Part shown: positions 8,578 to 16,740 of the stretch, one piece after another
How positions within the stretch are numbered: the stretch's first letter is position 1
Layout of the letters: each line of letters opens with the position of its first letter
Translations under genes and position numbers: made by a program
From: Sulfuritalea sp.
GTDB taxonomy: Bacteria > Pseudomonadota > Gammaproteobacteria > Burkholderiales > Rhodocyclaceae
Length of the DNA stretch: 64,000 nt
Reading direction: 5' to 3'
NCBI GenBank assembly: GCA_016710465.1
Contig: JADJVS010000016.1
Location: 62,001-126,000 of the forward strand
Notes under the pieces: generated by a model
Told to the model about the DNA's origin: nothing
The model's database searches: none
What the model saw: only the letters and a program-made list of their open reading frames with translations

Positions 8578-9084
8578 ATGAGCCTTTCGATGTACGACGC
8601 CAGCGCCCCGCGCTTCGCGCACATGCTGCGCAACCTCGATGCCATCCTCGCCAGGGCGCGGGACCATGCCGCGACGAAGAAGATTGATCCCGCCGTGCTG
8701 CTCGGCGCGCGGCTGTTCCCCGACATGCTGCCGATGATCAAGCAGGTGCAGATCGCCACCGACCACGCCAAGGGCGCCGTGGCCCGGTTGGCCGGTGCCG
8801 AGCCGCCACGCTACGAGGACACGGAGCAAAGTTTCGACGAACTGCGCGCGCGTATCGCGAAGACCATCGCTTTCGTCGAATCGCTCTCGCCTGAAAAAAT
8901 CGACGGCTCGGAACAGCGGCCGATCGCGCTGCGCGTCGGCGGCAAGGACTGGTCCTTCACCGGCCAGGACTACCTGCTGGGCTTTGCCCTGCCGAATTTC
9001 TATTTCCACCTGGTCACGGCCTACAACATCCTGCGCCACAACGGGATCGAGATCGGCAAGGGCGACTACCTGGGCAATCCCTGA
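8578..9084 (+). CDS. DUF1993 family protein
   Basis: The 168-residue protein has the family pattern: MSLSMYDASAPRFAHML at the start, a central helical region and a C-terminal FYFHLVTAYNILRHNG segment. DUF1993 belongs to the DinB-like four-helix proteins; no activity is established. GGAG sits 7 bases before the ATG at 8578. It is divergent from selO and 13 bases upstream of a small hypothetical gene, so the two are probably co-transcribed. Confidence 0.85.
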   Translation: MSLSMYDASAPRFAHMLRNLDAILARARDHAATKKIDPAVLLGARLFPDMLPMIKQVQIATDHAKGAVARLAGAEPPRYEDTEQSFDELRARIAKTIAFVESLSPEKIDGSEQRPIALRVGGKDWSFTGQDYLLGFALPNFYFHLVTAYNILRHNGIEIGKGDYLGNP

Positions 9085-9097
9085 ACGGCGCCGGACC

Positions 9098-9352
9098 ATG
9101 GCCAGCGGCGAGAACTACGATGCCTTCCGTGCCCTGCAGTTCCAGTTATCGCGGCGCGGCCTGGAGTCCGAGGCGATCAGCCTCGAAGTGGCCATCCTCC
9201 GCGGCGGCAGCCGCGCCGAGCGGCTGGCCCTGGCCGGCAAGGCGCTGACGGCGATCCGCGGGTCCAACGCCGGGCTATGCGACAAGCTGCTGGCGCCCTG
9301 GATCGCGCCCTGCGTGGAGGATATCCGCAAGGAGTGGCCGGACTACGGCTGA
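9098..9352 (+). CDS. Small conserved-looking protein of unknown function
   Basis: An 84-residue, acidic-to-neutral helical protein starting MASGENYDAFRALQFQLSRR. It follows the DUF1993 gene closely in the same direction. There is no signal peptide or membrane segment. I do not recognise the family. Good codon usage and position make it a likely real gene. Confidence 0.6.
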   Translation: MASGENYDAFRALQFQLSRRGLESEAISLEVAILRGGSRAERLALAGKALTAIRGSNAGLCDKLLAPWIAPCVEDIRKEWPDYG

Positions 9353-9449
9353 GCGAACGGCGGGCGCGGAACTGTCGTGGCATCGCCGAATCGGCGGTGC
9401 TTGCGCTATGCTTGCAAGCTTGCAATACCAAATTCTTGAAGGAAGCGGC

Positions 9450-10310
9450 ATGCCGAATCTGGTGGTCAGCACGAACGGTAAGGTACTCGGGGAATTCCCG
9501 GTCGATAAGGACCGGATTGTCATTGGCAGCAAGGCTACCAATGAGGTTCCCCTCGAAAACCTCAACGCCGACAAGGAGCATGCGGTCATCATTCGTTGCG
9601 GCGATCTCTGGGTCATCGAGGATCTTGGCAGTGCCAATGGCACGCTGGTGCACGACCGGAAAATATCCAAGCTGCTGCTCAGCGACGAGGATGTGATTTC
9701 GGTCGGCAACTGCCAATTGCGCTTTGTCGAGTCCGACACCAGGCGCAGCGATGCCGCGGTGGCGCCGACCAAGGCGCCGGCGGCGGACCCCGCCAAACCG
9801 GCCGCCGCGCCCCAGGCCAAACCGGCCGCTGCGCCGGCCGCCGCCAAGGCTCCCGTGGCGGCTGGCGAATGCCCGCACTGCGGCTACAAGCGCCTGCCCA
9901 AGGACGCCAAGGTGGCGGAAGACAGGTGCCCGTCTTGCAAGATGGGCTATGCCACCACGCCGGGCGCCCTGATGAGCGCCGAGTCGAAAACCGGCGACCG
10001 CCTCGAAGTCTATGACAAGGAGGTCGTGATCAAGCGCAAGCTGGGCGTCAAGGTGCTGTTGCAAAGTCTCAAGGGCGACCTGCTGGAGGGTCGCAAGGGT
10101 GACAAGAACATCCCCATCGAGCAGATTGCCTCGATCCAGCTCAAGCCGGCCAGCACCCTGCTGGCCGGGCACATCACCATCGTCCTGCCGGAATCCAAGG
10201 AGGGCTTCATGCTGGCCGGGCTGGACGATTGCACCGTCGAGTTCGTCAAGCGCGAGGAAGAGAAGTTCGTCGAGATCAAGGCCTTCCTCGACGCGAGGAT
10301 CGGCCGCTAG
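9450..10310 (+). CDS. FHA domain protein with zinc ribbon
   Basis: This 286-residue protein has an N-terminal FHA domain (about residues 1-95; DRIVIGSK, NADKEHAVI, DLGSANGTLVHDRKI), which binds phosphothreonine. A linker rich in Ala, Pro and Lys follows (about 95-140). Next comes a zinc ribbon (CPHCGY...CPSCK) and a C-terminal domain of roughly 120 residues resembling small PH-like bacterial domains. The start at 9450 has AAGGA 7 bases upstream; an ATG at 9408 lacks this. It converges with a Ser/Thr kinase gene 18 bases away, its likely signalling partner. Confidence 0.8.
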   Translation: MPNLVVSTNGKVLGEFPVDKDRIVIGSKATNEVPLENLNADKEHAVIIRCGDLWVIEDLGSANGTLVHDRKISKLLLSDEDVISVGNCQLRFVESDTRRSDAAVAPTKAPAADPAKPAAAPQAKPAAAPAAAKAPVAAGECPHCGYKRLPKDAKVAEDRCPSCKMGYATTPGALMSAESKTGDRLEVYDKEVVIKRKLGVKVLLQSLKGDLLEGRKGDKNIPIEQIASIQLKPASTLLAGHITIVLPESKEGFMLAGLDDCTVEFVKREEEKFVEIKAFLDARIGR

Positions 10311-10328
10311 ACTCTGCCGGGCGCGGCC

Positions 10329-11612
10329 TCAGTACGCGGTGGCCAGTTCGCTGGTCACCTGCGCCAGGCGGTCTACCAGGATGTTCATGAACGAGCGGTT
10401 GAAGCGCAACTGGCAGTTTTCCGAGGCCTTGTGCAGGGAGTCGGCCTTGATCTTGAACAGCGTGACGGGCGTGTCGGCGAGGATCGTGGCGGTGCGCGTC
10501 AGCGCGCCCTGGCGGATGTAGCACATCTCGCCGAAGCAGTGCCCCTTGCCCAGCGTGGCCAGCTTCTTGTTGCCCTTGACCACGCCCACGCTGCCATCGG
10601 CGATGACGAAGAAGAAATTGCCCTTGGTGCCCTCGTCGACCAGGTAGGTGCCGGAGGGCACGCGGCCCCAGATGCTGATGCGCAGCACTTCCCAGAGTTC
10701 GATTTCGCTGAAGTCCTGGAAGAAGGGCAGGGCCTTCAGCATGTTGAAGCGCTGCGTCTCGGAATCGGCTTCCTTCGGCAGGTCCAGTTCGGCGATGGTC
10801 GACAGGTCTTCGGTGAACTCGCGCCAGTTGGCGTGCCGTTCCGGTGTATTGCGACGCAAGGCCTTGGTGACGATGTCGGCCAGCCGCGCCGACAGCGCGG
10901 GGCGGTGGGTGCGGATGCTGGGCGGGTCCTCGTTCAGGATTTTGTGCGTCAGCGCGTAATTGGTGTCGGCCTCGAAGGGCAGGCGGCCGGTGAGCAGCTT
11001 GTACATCACCACGCCCAGGGAATAGATGTCGGTCTGGTAGCTCAGGGTGTCATTCCTGACCTGCTCCGGCGACATGTAGGCGGGCGAGCCGACGCCGGTG
11101 AGCTGGGTCTCGTCGTTCTTGGCCAGGATCGCGGCGCCGAAGTCGGCGATCTTCACCACGCCATCCGCGCAGAGCATGATGTTCGCGGGCTTGATATCGC
11201 GATGGATGATGCCGTTGCGGCTGGCGAAATCCAGCGCCAGGGCGCATTTGAAGGCGATCTCGATCACCTTGTCCACGGGCAGCAGGTTCTCGACATGGCC
11301 GTATTTCTCGAGCGTTTCGCCCTGCACGAATTCCATGACGATGTAGCCGTCGTCGCGGCCGAGCAACGCGTCGTAGATGCCGACGATGTGCGGGTGGTTG
11401 AGGCGGCCGGCCAGCGCCGCCTCGTTGGCGATCAGCTTGCGGTAGGTGTTGCCGTGCTCGGTGTCGGAAAGTATCTCGGGCCTGAAAACCTTGATCGCCA
11501 CGTCGCGATCGTTGAAGGTGTCATGGGCCAGATACACGATGCTCGTCGCGCCGCGGCCGAGCTCCCGGGTGATCTGGTACTTCTCGATGCCGCCTTCAGC
11601 CGCCTGTTCCAT
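10329..11612 (-). CDS. Ser/Thr protein kinase with C-terminal cyclic-nucleotide-binding domain
   Basis: The 427-residue protein has a complete eukaryotic-type kinase domain: glycine loop GRGATSIVYLA, VAIK lysine, catalytic HRDIKPANIM, DFGAA and SPEQ. After about residue 300 comes a cNMP-binding fold (LPFFQDFSEIELWEVL, GNFFFVIADGSVGVV, GKGHCFGEM). No membrane segment is visible, so this is a soluble kinase possibly gated by a nucleotide. The ATG at 11612 is chosen because it begins just before the kinase fold. The neighbouring FHA protein is a natural phosphotarget. A small unknown gene lies just upstream. Confidence 0.9.
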   Translation of the reverse strand: MEQAAEGGIEKYQITRELGRGATSIVYLAHDTFNDRDVAIKVFRPEILSDTEHGNTYRKLIANEAALAGRLNHPHIVGIYDALLGRDDGYIVMEFVQGETLEKYGHVENLLPVDKVIEIAFKCALALDFASRNGIIHRDIKPANIMLCADGVVKIADFGAAILAKNDETQLTGVGSPAYMSPEQVRNDTLSYQTDIYSLGVVMYKLLTGRLPFEADTNYALTHKILNEDPPSIRTHRPALSARLADIVTKALRRNTPERHANWREFTEDLSTIAELDLPKEADSETQRFNMLKALPFFQDFSEIELWEVLRISIWGRVPSGTYLVDEGTKGNFFFVIADGSVGVVKGNKKLATLGKGHCFGEMCYIRQGALTRTATILADTPVTLFKIKADSLHKASENCQLRFNRSFMNILVDRLAQVTSELATAY

Positions 11613-11690
11613 TGCCCGTGCACACCTGTTCAAAGTTGGGAAGTATGACCTGAAGGGCAGGAGTGTGCCGAGGCCGGGCGCGGTCGTCAA

Positions 11691-12050
11691 TCATCGAAAC
11701 TGGTCGGCCAGCGGATCCATCCTGCTTGGGTCGATCGCGATGCGGCAGGCTTCCGCCTCCGGATCCCATCTCACCTCGCCGATTTCCAGCAGCGATTCTT
11801 CGACCACCTGCGGATCGACATAGAGCAGCGCCGTCGTCGGAATATCCTCGAAAAGCCTGCGTGCCGCGCATTCGATGCGACCCTCATGGCTGCGCAAGGC
11901 AGGCGTGTCCAGCAGGTTTCCCTCGAAATAGATCAGCGCAAGGCCGTCGGGATTCGGTTTGCCGACGATCCCCGAGCCCGGCGCAATATGCTGCCCGAGC
12001 GAGCCGCCCTGGCGCAGTTGGTAGATCCTGGCAGTATCAATCCGGTTCAC
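11691..12050 (-). CDS. Hypothetical protein, 119 aa
   Basis: The protein begins MNRIDTARIYQLRQGG and contains a GLALIYFEGNLLDTP segment and an acidic C-terminal half. No signal peptide or membrane segment is present. It lies 78 bases upstream of the kinase in the same direction and could share its transcript. The family is not recognised. Confidence 0.55.
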   Translation of the reverse strand: MNRIDTARIYQLRQGGSLGQHIAPGSGIVGKPNPDGLALIYFEGNLLDTPALRSHEGRIECAARRLFEDIPTTALLYVDPQVVEESLLEIGEVRWDPEAEACRIAIDPSRMDPLADQFR

Positions 12051-12531
12051 GGCTAGGTTTCCTCACACCAGAAAATAGGATCGGGAACCCGGAGCGTGGC
12101 AGGAGAGGGTTCCCTTCAGCGGCAGCGGCGTTGACCGGGTGACCACCCGGCGCGCAGCCGCCCCGGTATGGTAAGGGGTTCCGGGGCGACTGTGGCGGAC
12201 TTGTGCGATCGGGTAGTGTGCTGACTTGTGCGTCTGCGGGCAGGGGGTGGTCTGGAAGAGGTTGACTGTGTCGACCTCGGGGGGCAGTTGGAGGGGGTGG
12301 TGGGCTTGGGGGTTGTGTGGGGGGGGGGGCGACAGGACGCGGCCTGCACCACGGCACAGGTCAACCAATACGATCCTGCCACACAACTTGCGATCGCTTT
12401 GGTTCTTGGGAACAGTCGCCGGTGGAAATACGGCGACTACGCAGCCACTGCCAGCCGTTGTGGCTGAATTCCTGACAGGCAGCAACGCAGCGTCAACGGC
12501 CGTTCAGGTCGATGGCTCCAGCGACGGTGAT
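12051..12531. other. Gene-free stretch with G-rich tract
   Basis: No convincing gene was found. The interval holds an inverted repeat GGGAACCC/GGGTTCCC around 12091-12121, then a strongly G-biased segment with a run of eleven G at 12319-12329. An open frame at 12228-12467 on the plus strand has some protein-like character at its 3' half but an implausible glycine-rich start. The segment marks the left edge of the lower-GC accessory patch. Confidence 0.5.
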
Positions 12532-12879
12532 TTATCCGAAGAAGCAACCGTATGGGTCGGCATCCACTGCGGCAAGAAATTCATCAATTGTCTCGACCGT
12601 CGCTGCCGGCTCGTAACCATGCCACTTCAAGTTGGCTCGTTTCCAGAACACCCTCCAAAGATTCCGCGTTCTGACGTAGGTCGCCTTGGCAAACGGGTAC
12701 TGGCAAATGACTGAGGGATCATCCCACTGCGGACGAATCTCGAATAGTTCAACACTCTGCTCATTCAGCCGATAGCCAATATCCAGTTCTGGACGAATGT
12801 GTGGCGGCGGACGACGCTTGGCAAGAAACTTGTCCATGCCCTTCTCGATGCGCTTCCTGTCGAGATCGTTGAACGCCAC
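12532..12879 (-). CDS. DUF3024 family protein
   Basis: The 115-residue protein starting at GTG 12879 (AFNDLDRKRIEKGMDKFL) matches the DUF3024 pattern: RPPPHIRPELDIGYR, FEIRPQWDD, PFAKATYVRTRNLWRVFWKR and a C-terminal VDADPYGCFFG. The family is small, basic and without known function, often near toxin-antitoxin or mobile genes. AAGG lies about 9 bases before the GTG. The next gene on the same strand is the HigBA-type pair. Confidence 0.75.
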   Translation of the reverse strand: MAFNDLDRKRIEKGMDKFLAKRRPPPHIRPELDIGYRLNEQSVELFEIRPQWDDPSVICQYPFAKATYVRTRNLWRVFWKRANLKWHGYEPAATVETIDEFLAAVDADPYGCFFG

Positions 12880-12959
12880 AACTAAGCCTTGGGACAGTGT
12901 GAAATCATGGCTACGCTTGGTACGGCAGACAGCCTGGGCAATACCGCTTCCTACGCTTG

Positions 12960-13303
12960 TCAGGCAAACACGACGGAGACGGCACCCTCTCCTTGTCGCT
13001 TTTTGCTTCTGGGGCGAACCACGATTTCGACATCCATGCCCAGTTTTGTCAGGAATCCGACCAGACGTTCCTGGGAGTAACCCTTGAAGTGACCGCGCAG
13101 GAGGGCGGATACCTTGGGCTGGTCGATCCCCAATAGTTCGGCGGCCTGAACCTGAGTCAGTTTCCGGGCCTGGATAATGCGGCCGATCTGGGCAACGATG
13201 CGTGCCTTGGCGAGCATTTCCCCGCGTCGGCGAATTCGAGATCGGCATACACGTTTCCGGTGCCGGCTTCGTATTCGATGTCTTTGGTGGTCTTGCGTGT
13301 CAT
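12960..13303 (-). CDS. higA: HigA-type XRE antitoxin, frameshifted
   Basis: The C-terminal part (IGRIIQARKLTQVQAAELLG, IDQPKVSALLRG) is a clear XRE helix-turn-helix antitoxin. The expected N-terminus, MTRKTTKDIEYEAGTGNVYA, lies in another frame from 13303, with AAGGAG upstream. The frames would join if one G were added to the GGGG run at 13220-13223. As written, either the gene is broken or translation restarts at the ATG at 13217, giving an 85-residue protein that keeps the whole helix-turn-helix. It follows the toxin gene with start and stop codons overlapping. Confidence 0.75.
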
Positions 13304-13305
13304 GT

Positions 13306-13662
13306 TCATGCTCCTTCCGCGAGTCGTCGCGCATCGTCCAGTCGCTTGCGAATCAGTTCCATGTCCGGCTTGGGTGTTTCGCTGCCCTTGGTGGATTTCT
13401 TCTTGAAGCAGTGCAGGACAAACACCGCTTCGGAAAAACGTACCGTATAGACCGCCCGGTAGGTGTCTGTCGCATAGTCCTCGACAACCTCAAGCACGCC
13501 GGCCGAGCCGAATCCATTCAGCACCTTGGTGTTCGGATGCCGAGTGCCGATTTGCGCAAGGTGCAATGCAAAGCCGAACTCCCGCCGTACCGCCTTCGGC
13601 ATGGCGAGCAGATCCTTCCGGGCACTGCCAATCCAGAACAGCGGTTTCTCGTCTGCGTTCAT
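13306..13662 (-). CDS. higB: HigB-type RelE-superfamily toxin (Gp49-like)
   Basis: The 118-residue protein has the pattern of phage-derived Gp49/HigB toxins: WIGSARKDLLAMPKAVRREF, VLNGFGSAGVLEVVEDYATD, TYRAVYTVRFSEAVFVLHCF and KKSTKG. These are mRNA interferases. The toxin-first order matches higBA. The next start overlaps the toxin stop. A perfect palindrome sits directly upstream. Confidence 0.85.
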   Translation of the reverse strand: MNADEKPLFWIGSARKDLLAMPKAVRREFGFALHLAQIGTRHPNTKVLNGFGSAGVLEVVEDYATDTYRAVYTVRFSEAVFVLHCFKKKSTKGSETPKPDMELIRKRLDDARRLAEGA

Positions 13663-13670
13663 TGTCGCCT

Positions 13671-13696
13671 ACTGTATGCCATTACTGGCATACAGT
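13671..13696. promoter_or_regulatory. Palindromic operator upstream of higB
   Basis: ACTGTATGCC, six bases, GGCATACAGT: a perfect inverted repeat with 10-bp arms beginning 9 bases before the higB start. Its size and position fit autorepression by the HigA dimer. If HigA is really frameshifted, the smaller reinitiated product would still contain the reading helix. Confidence 0.65.
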
Positions 13697-14044
13697 CCAG
13701 CGGTATTGTGCGATCCTCAAGGTAGATGCCACTCTCCAAGACATCGCTTGCCCCCGGGGCTGATGCTCAAGGGCCCGTTCCACTCTTGAATTTGCCGAAA
13801 GGCCTACGGAAGGACCTCGGCCAATCCCCGTTGGAAAAGAGTTTGCTCGGAACGGCAATGTCATTACCGGCCGTTCGCTTGCAAGTCATCCTGAATGACC
13901 TCATCCGGCAATGGCGGATTCACGATGCTCACCGGCTTCGACCGAACGTCGTTTCGACGACCAAAGGACGCATGGCAAAAATGTTGCGGAAGATGTGGTG
14001 CAATTCATCTGGAATTATGAACTCTGCTGGGTGTTGCTATACAC
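13697..14044. other. Interval between HigBA and the PIN/GNAT cassette; no confident gene
   Basis: Two overlapping plus-strand frames are open here (around 13726-14433 and 13911-14093), but neither has a ribosome-binding site or a recognisable fold, and the first is overlapped by the PIN gene. The region probably carries the cassette promoter. A decayed small gene cannot be excluded. Confidence 0.4.
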
Positions 14045-15655
14045 TTGCGAGCGCTTGGCGTTCAACGAGAAGACGTCTATCAATTGCATCTGATGTGGCG
14101 CCGAGTTGCCATGACCATAGCGCGGCATATCGGCTTCCTCACCGAATCGTATGCCTGCGAGAGTTTTGTGGAGACGACTGCATTGCCATTACGGCTGCGA
14201 TTTCTGCTCGATACGAATGTCCTGATCCCCCTACAGGACACGTACCAGGTACTCACCTCAAGTTTGGCGAACTTCATCCGTCTGGCGAATATCGGTGGGC
14301 ATCAGTTGCTTTACCATCCGGCAACAGTCGCCGACTTTCGACGCGACCCGGACGAGGCTCGCCGGACGCGCAACTTGCAGCGTCTCAATCAATATTCTCA
14401 GCTCGACAATCCGGCCCCTTGCCCGTGGAATAAGGCCGATACATCTGATAACGACGCCTGCGATAACGAAATTCTCTACGCACTGGAATGTGACGCGGTT
14501 CATGCGTTGGTTACTGAGGATCGCGGCATACACGCTAAGGCACGCATATTGGGTCAGCGGGATCGAGTCTACACAATTCAGATGGCTGAGGACTGGCTGC
14601 GGCGTCTTCATGAGCCGCGACAGGTCGTACTTCCAAACATTGAGGATGTGCCCCTGCACAGTCTGACGCCTATGCTGTCCACCTCGTTCTTCAACAGTCT
14701 CCGAGACGGGTACGTGGAATTCGATAGATGGTTTCGAGAAAAGGCTCGTGAAGATCGGCGGGCGTGGATTTATCGGGACGATGAAGGGCAACTTGCCGCA
14801 CTCTGCATCTACGACGTGCAGATCGATGAGCCAATCAATGATGCTCAGGCTCGGCTTTCAGGCAACGCATTGAAGCTCTGCACGTTCAAGGTGGGCGAAA
14901 CCGTGAGGGGAAGAAAGATCGGCGAGCTATTCCTCAAGGCCGCGTTTCGATTTGCTACGGAGCGAGCTTGCGAGAACATATTCACCCATACCGATGCTGA
15001 CGAACACGACTATCTCGTGAGGCTATTGGAGGACTTTGGTTTCGTCGAGAATGGGACTTATGGGAAAGACACAGTGCTGGTCAAAGCACACCCGCGATTG
15101 GCTCCGGAAGCGCCACGACTTACGACTTTCGAGTATGCCCGTCGGTACTTTCCTCACTACCAGCATGGCCCCGAAATCCAGAAGTTCATTGTTCCGATTC
15201 AGCCTCAGTATCACGATACGCTGTTGCCAGACTACCACCCACACCAAAGCCGGCTGTTTGGGGTGGAAAACAGCGCAGGGAATGCTATTAAGTTGGCCTA
15301 TCTTTGCCACGCCCAGTCCAACTCGCTGCGGCCCGGCGACCTTCTGTTGTTCTACAGAACCGTGGATGAGATGGCGCTGACGAGCATTGGAGTTGTCGAG
15401 AACTTCACCACATCCCAGAATTCGGCCGCAATCGCCAGTTTAGTAAGTCGTCGCACCGTCTACAGCCGAGAGGACATTGAGAAAATGGCGGCTAAGCCTA
15501 CAAAGGTGATTCTCTTCCGACTGCTGGAGCATCTCCCCAGACAAGTAAGCTATGCGCAATTACAACAGGGCTGCGGTGTCGCAGGGCCGATTCAATCCAT
15601 TCGCAAAATTCAGCATGACCAATTTACGAGAATCCTTACAGCCGCAGGCAGGTAA
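14045..15655 (+). CDS. Multidomain PIN nuclease / GNAT / PUA-like protein
   Basis: The frame encodes up to 536 residues in three parts. Residues about 50-190 form a PIN-like nuclease with acidic residues D56 (LLDTNVLI), D140/E142 (DACDNEIL) and D159 (VTEDRGIH). Residues about 200-350 look like a GNAT acetyltransferase, with KVGETVRGRKIGELFLKAA as the acetyl-CoA motif. Residues about 380-536 contain LRPGDLLLFYRTVD, typical of EVE/ASCH PUA-like folds that read modified or structured nucleic acid. The start is uncertain: TTG 14045 is the first possible; ATG 14093 or 14111 would still keep the PIN domain. The stop overlaps the next gene. Lower GC suggests acquisition. Function is unknown. Confidence 0.7.
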   Translation: MRALGVQREDVYQLHLMWRRVAMTIARHIGFLTESYACESFVETTALPLRLRFLLDTNVLIPLQDTYQVLTSSLANFIRLANIGGHQLLYHPATVADFRRDPDEARRTRNLQRLNQYSQLDNPAPCPWNKADTSDNDACDNEILYALECDAVHALVTEDRGIHAKARILGQRDRVYTIQMAEDWLRRLHEPRQVVLPNIEDVPLHSLTPMLSTSFFNSLRDGYVEFDRWFREKAREDRRAWIYRDDEGQLAALCIYDVQIDEPINDAQARLSGNALKLCTFKVGETVRGRKIGELFLKAAFRFATERACENIFTHTDADEHDYLVRLLEDFGFVENGTYGKDTVLVKAHPRLAPEAPRLTTFEYARRYFPHYQHGPEIQKFIVPIQPQYHDTLLPDYHPHQSRLFGVENSAGNAIKLAYLCHAQSNSLRPGDLLLFYRTVDEMALTSIGVVENFTTSQNSAAIASLVSRRTVYSREDIEKMAAKPTKVILFRLLEHLPRQVSYAQLQQGCGVAGPIQSIRKIQHDQFTRILTAAGR

Positions 15656-16082
15656 GACGATTGTTCTTTCGATCAAGCCCAAGTATGTCGACCTGATTCT
15701 GGCCGGGACAAAGACTGTCGAGTTTCGTCGTGCATGGGCTGCGGAAAAGGTGGATATGATTGTCCTCTACGCAAGCGCGCCAATTCAAAAAATTGTTGGC
15801 GTCGCGCATGTGTCTGATGTCGTTGCAGCAAAACCGTCGCTGCTCTGGGGTTACTGCAAGGAGCGTGGAGGTGGGCTGAAGAGGTCAGAGCTATTCGCCT
15901 ACATGGATGGTAAGGCAAAGGGTTTTGCCATACTCCTTGGCGACGTGAAACAGTTTGATCATAGTATTGCTCCTTCTCGTGTGATTACGAAATTCTCACC
16001 GCCGCAGTCCTTTCGCTACATGACCGCTACTGAAGTACGGAAATTGGAGAAGATCGCCATGCAGCCAAGGCCAGAGCGATGA
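15615..16082 (+). CDS. ASCH domain protein
   Basis: The 155-residue protein contains VLSIKPKYVDLILAGTKTVE, the hallmark N-terminal strand-helix of ASCH domains, followed by the VYASAPIQKIVGVAHVSDVV-like core. ASCH proteins are PUA-like and bind RNA or cleave modified nucleosides. The gene begins inside the end of the PIN/GNAT gene (41 bases overlap) and its stop overlaps the next start as ATGA, so the three genes form one translationally coupled unit. Confidence 0.75.
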   Translation: MTNLRESLQPQAGKTIVLSIKPKYVDLILAGTKTVEFRRAWAAEKVDMIVLYASAPIQKIVGVAHVSDVVAAKPSLLWGYCKERGGGLKRSELFAYMDGKAKGFAILLGDVKQFDHSIAPSRVITKFSPPQSFRYMTATEVRKLEKIAMQPRPER

Positions 16083-16606
16083 TTGTTTTCGTGGGCGGTA
16101 TTCATGGAGTCGGCAAGACCTATCTTGGTGCGCCAGCGGCAAAACACCTTGGCATACGGCACGCTACAGCGAGTCAGTTGATCCGCGAAGAGCGGGGTTT
16201 GCAGACCTGGGGCGCTGACAAGCGCGTTGCCGGGATTGATGAGAATCAAGCCGCTTTGGTTTCGGCGACGACTCGCTTGAGGACGGACGGCCAAAGGTTG
16301 CTATTGGATGGTCATTTCGTTTTGCGCGAAGCCAACGGCAGTTTCGCCAAAGTGGATGTCCAAGTTTTTCGGGATTTGCAGATCGGCGCAGTACTGCTGC
16401 TCGCAACTGACCTTGATGTCGTGCTAAATCGGTTGCACGAACGGGGCGACCATTCTTGGTCGGAATCGGAACTTCGAACGTTCGCCGACCACGAGGAGAT
16501 TCATGCACGTCGGATTTCGGCAGAGCTTTGCTTGCCGCTCAGGCGTTTGGTCAGCGCTACGCACGAGGAGTTCTTGAGTGCTTTGAGAGTTGCCCTGAGT
16601 TTATAG
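16079..16606 (+). CDS. P-loop nucleotide kinase-like protein
   Basis: The 175-residue protein opens with IVFVGGIHGVGKTYLG, a Walker A loop at the extreme N-terminus as in small-molecule and nucleotide kinases. It has a LLLDGHFVL segment resembling the Walker B strand and a C-terminal ERGDHSWSESELRTF lid-like region. It is the third gene of the PIN/GNAT-ASCH cassette. The substrate could be a nucleoside, an RNA end or an acetylated metabolite; none can be picked from sequence. Confidence 0.7.
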   Translation: MIVFVGGIHGVGKTYLGAPAAKHLGIRHATASQLIREERGLQTWGADKRVAGIDENQAALVSATTRLRTDGQRLLLDGHFVLREANGSFAKVDVQVFRDLQIGAVLLLATDLDVVLNRLHERGDHSWSESELRTFADHEEIHARRISAELCLPLRRLVSATHEEFLSALRVALSL

Positions 16607-16740
16607 AAGCTCGTGGCGTCTGCTTACCAAACAGGATGAGACTAAACAGCGGCTAGGCTGACTGACGGTAGAAGCCGACCAGCCGCCGTATCTTCAGCGC
16701 CGACTCCTGCAAACGGCGCCCCGGCGGCTTTGCGTGTTCC

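Noticed and set aside
12228..12467. Small plus-strand frame with a protein-like end (QVNQYDPATQLAIALVLGNS)
   Set aside because: The first half is a glycine/valine-rich translation of the G-tract, there is no ribosome-binding site and no partner gene. It may be a gene remnant but cannot be supported.
13671..13696. Palindrome as a CRISPR repeat or terminator
   Set aside because: It occurs once, has no spacer array and no T-run, and its position before higB fits an operator better.
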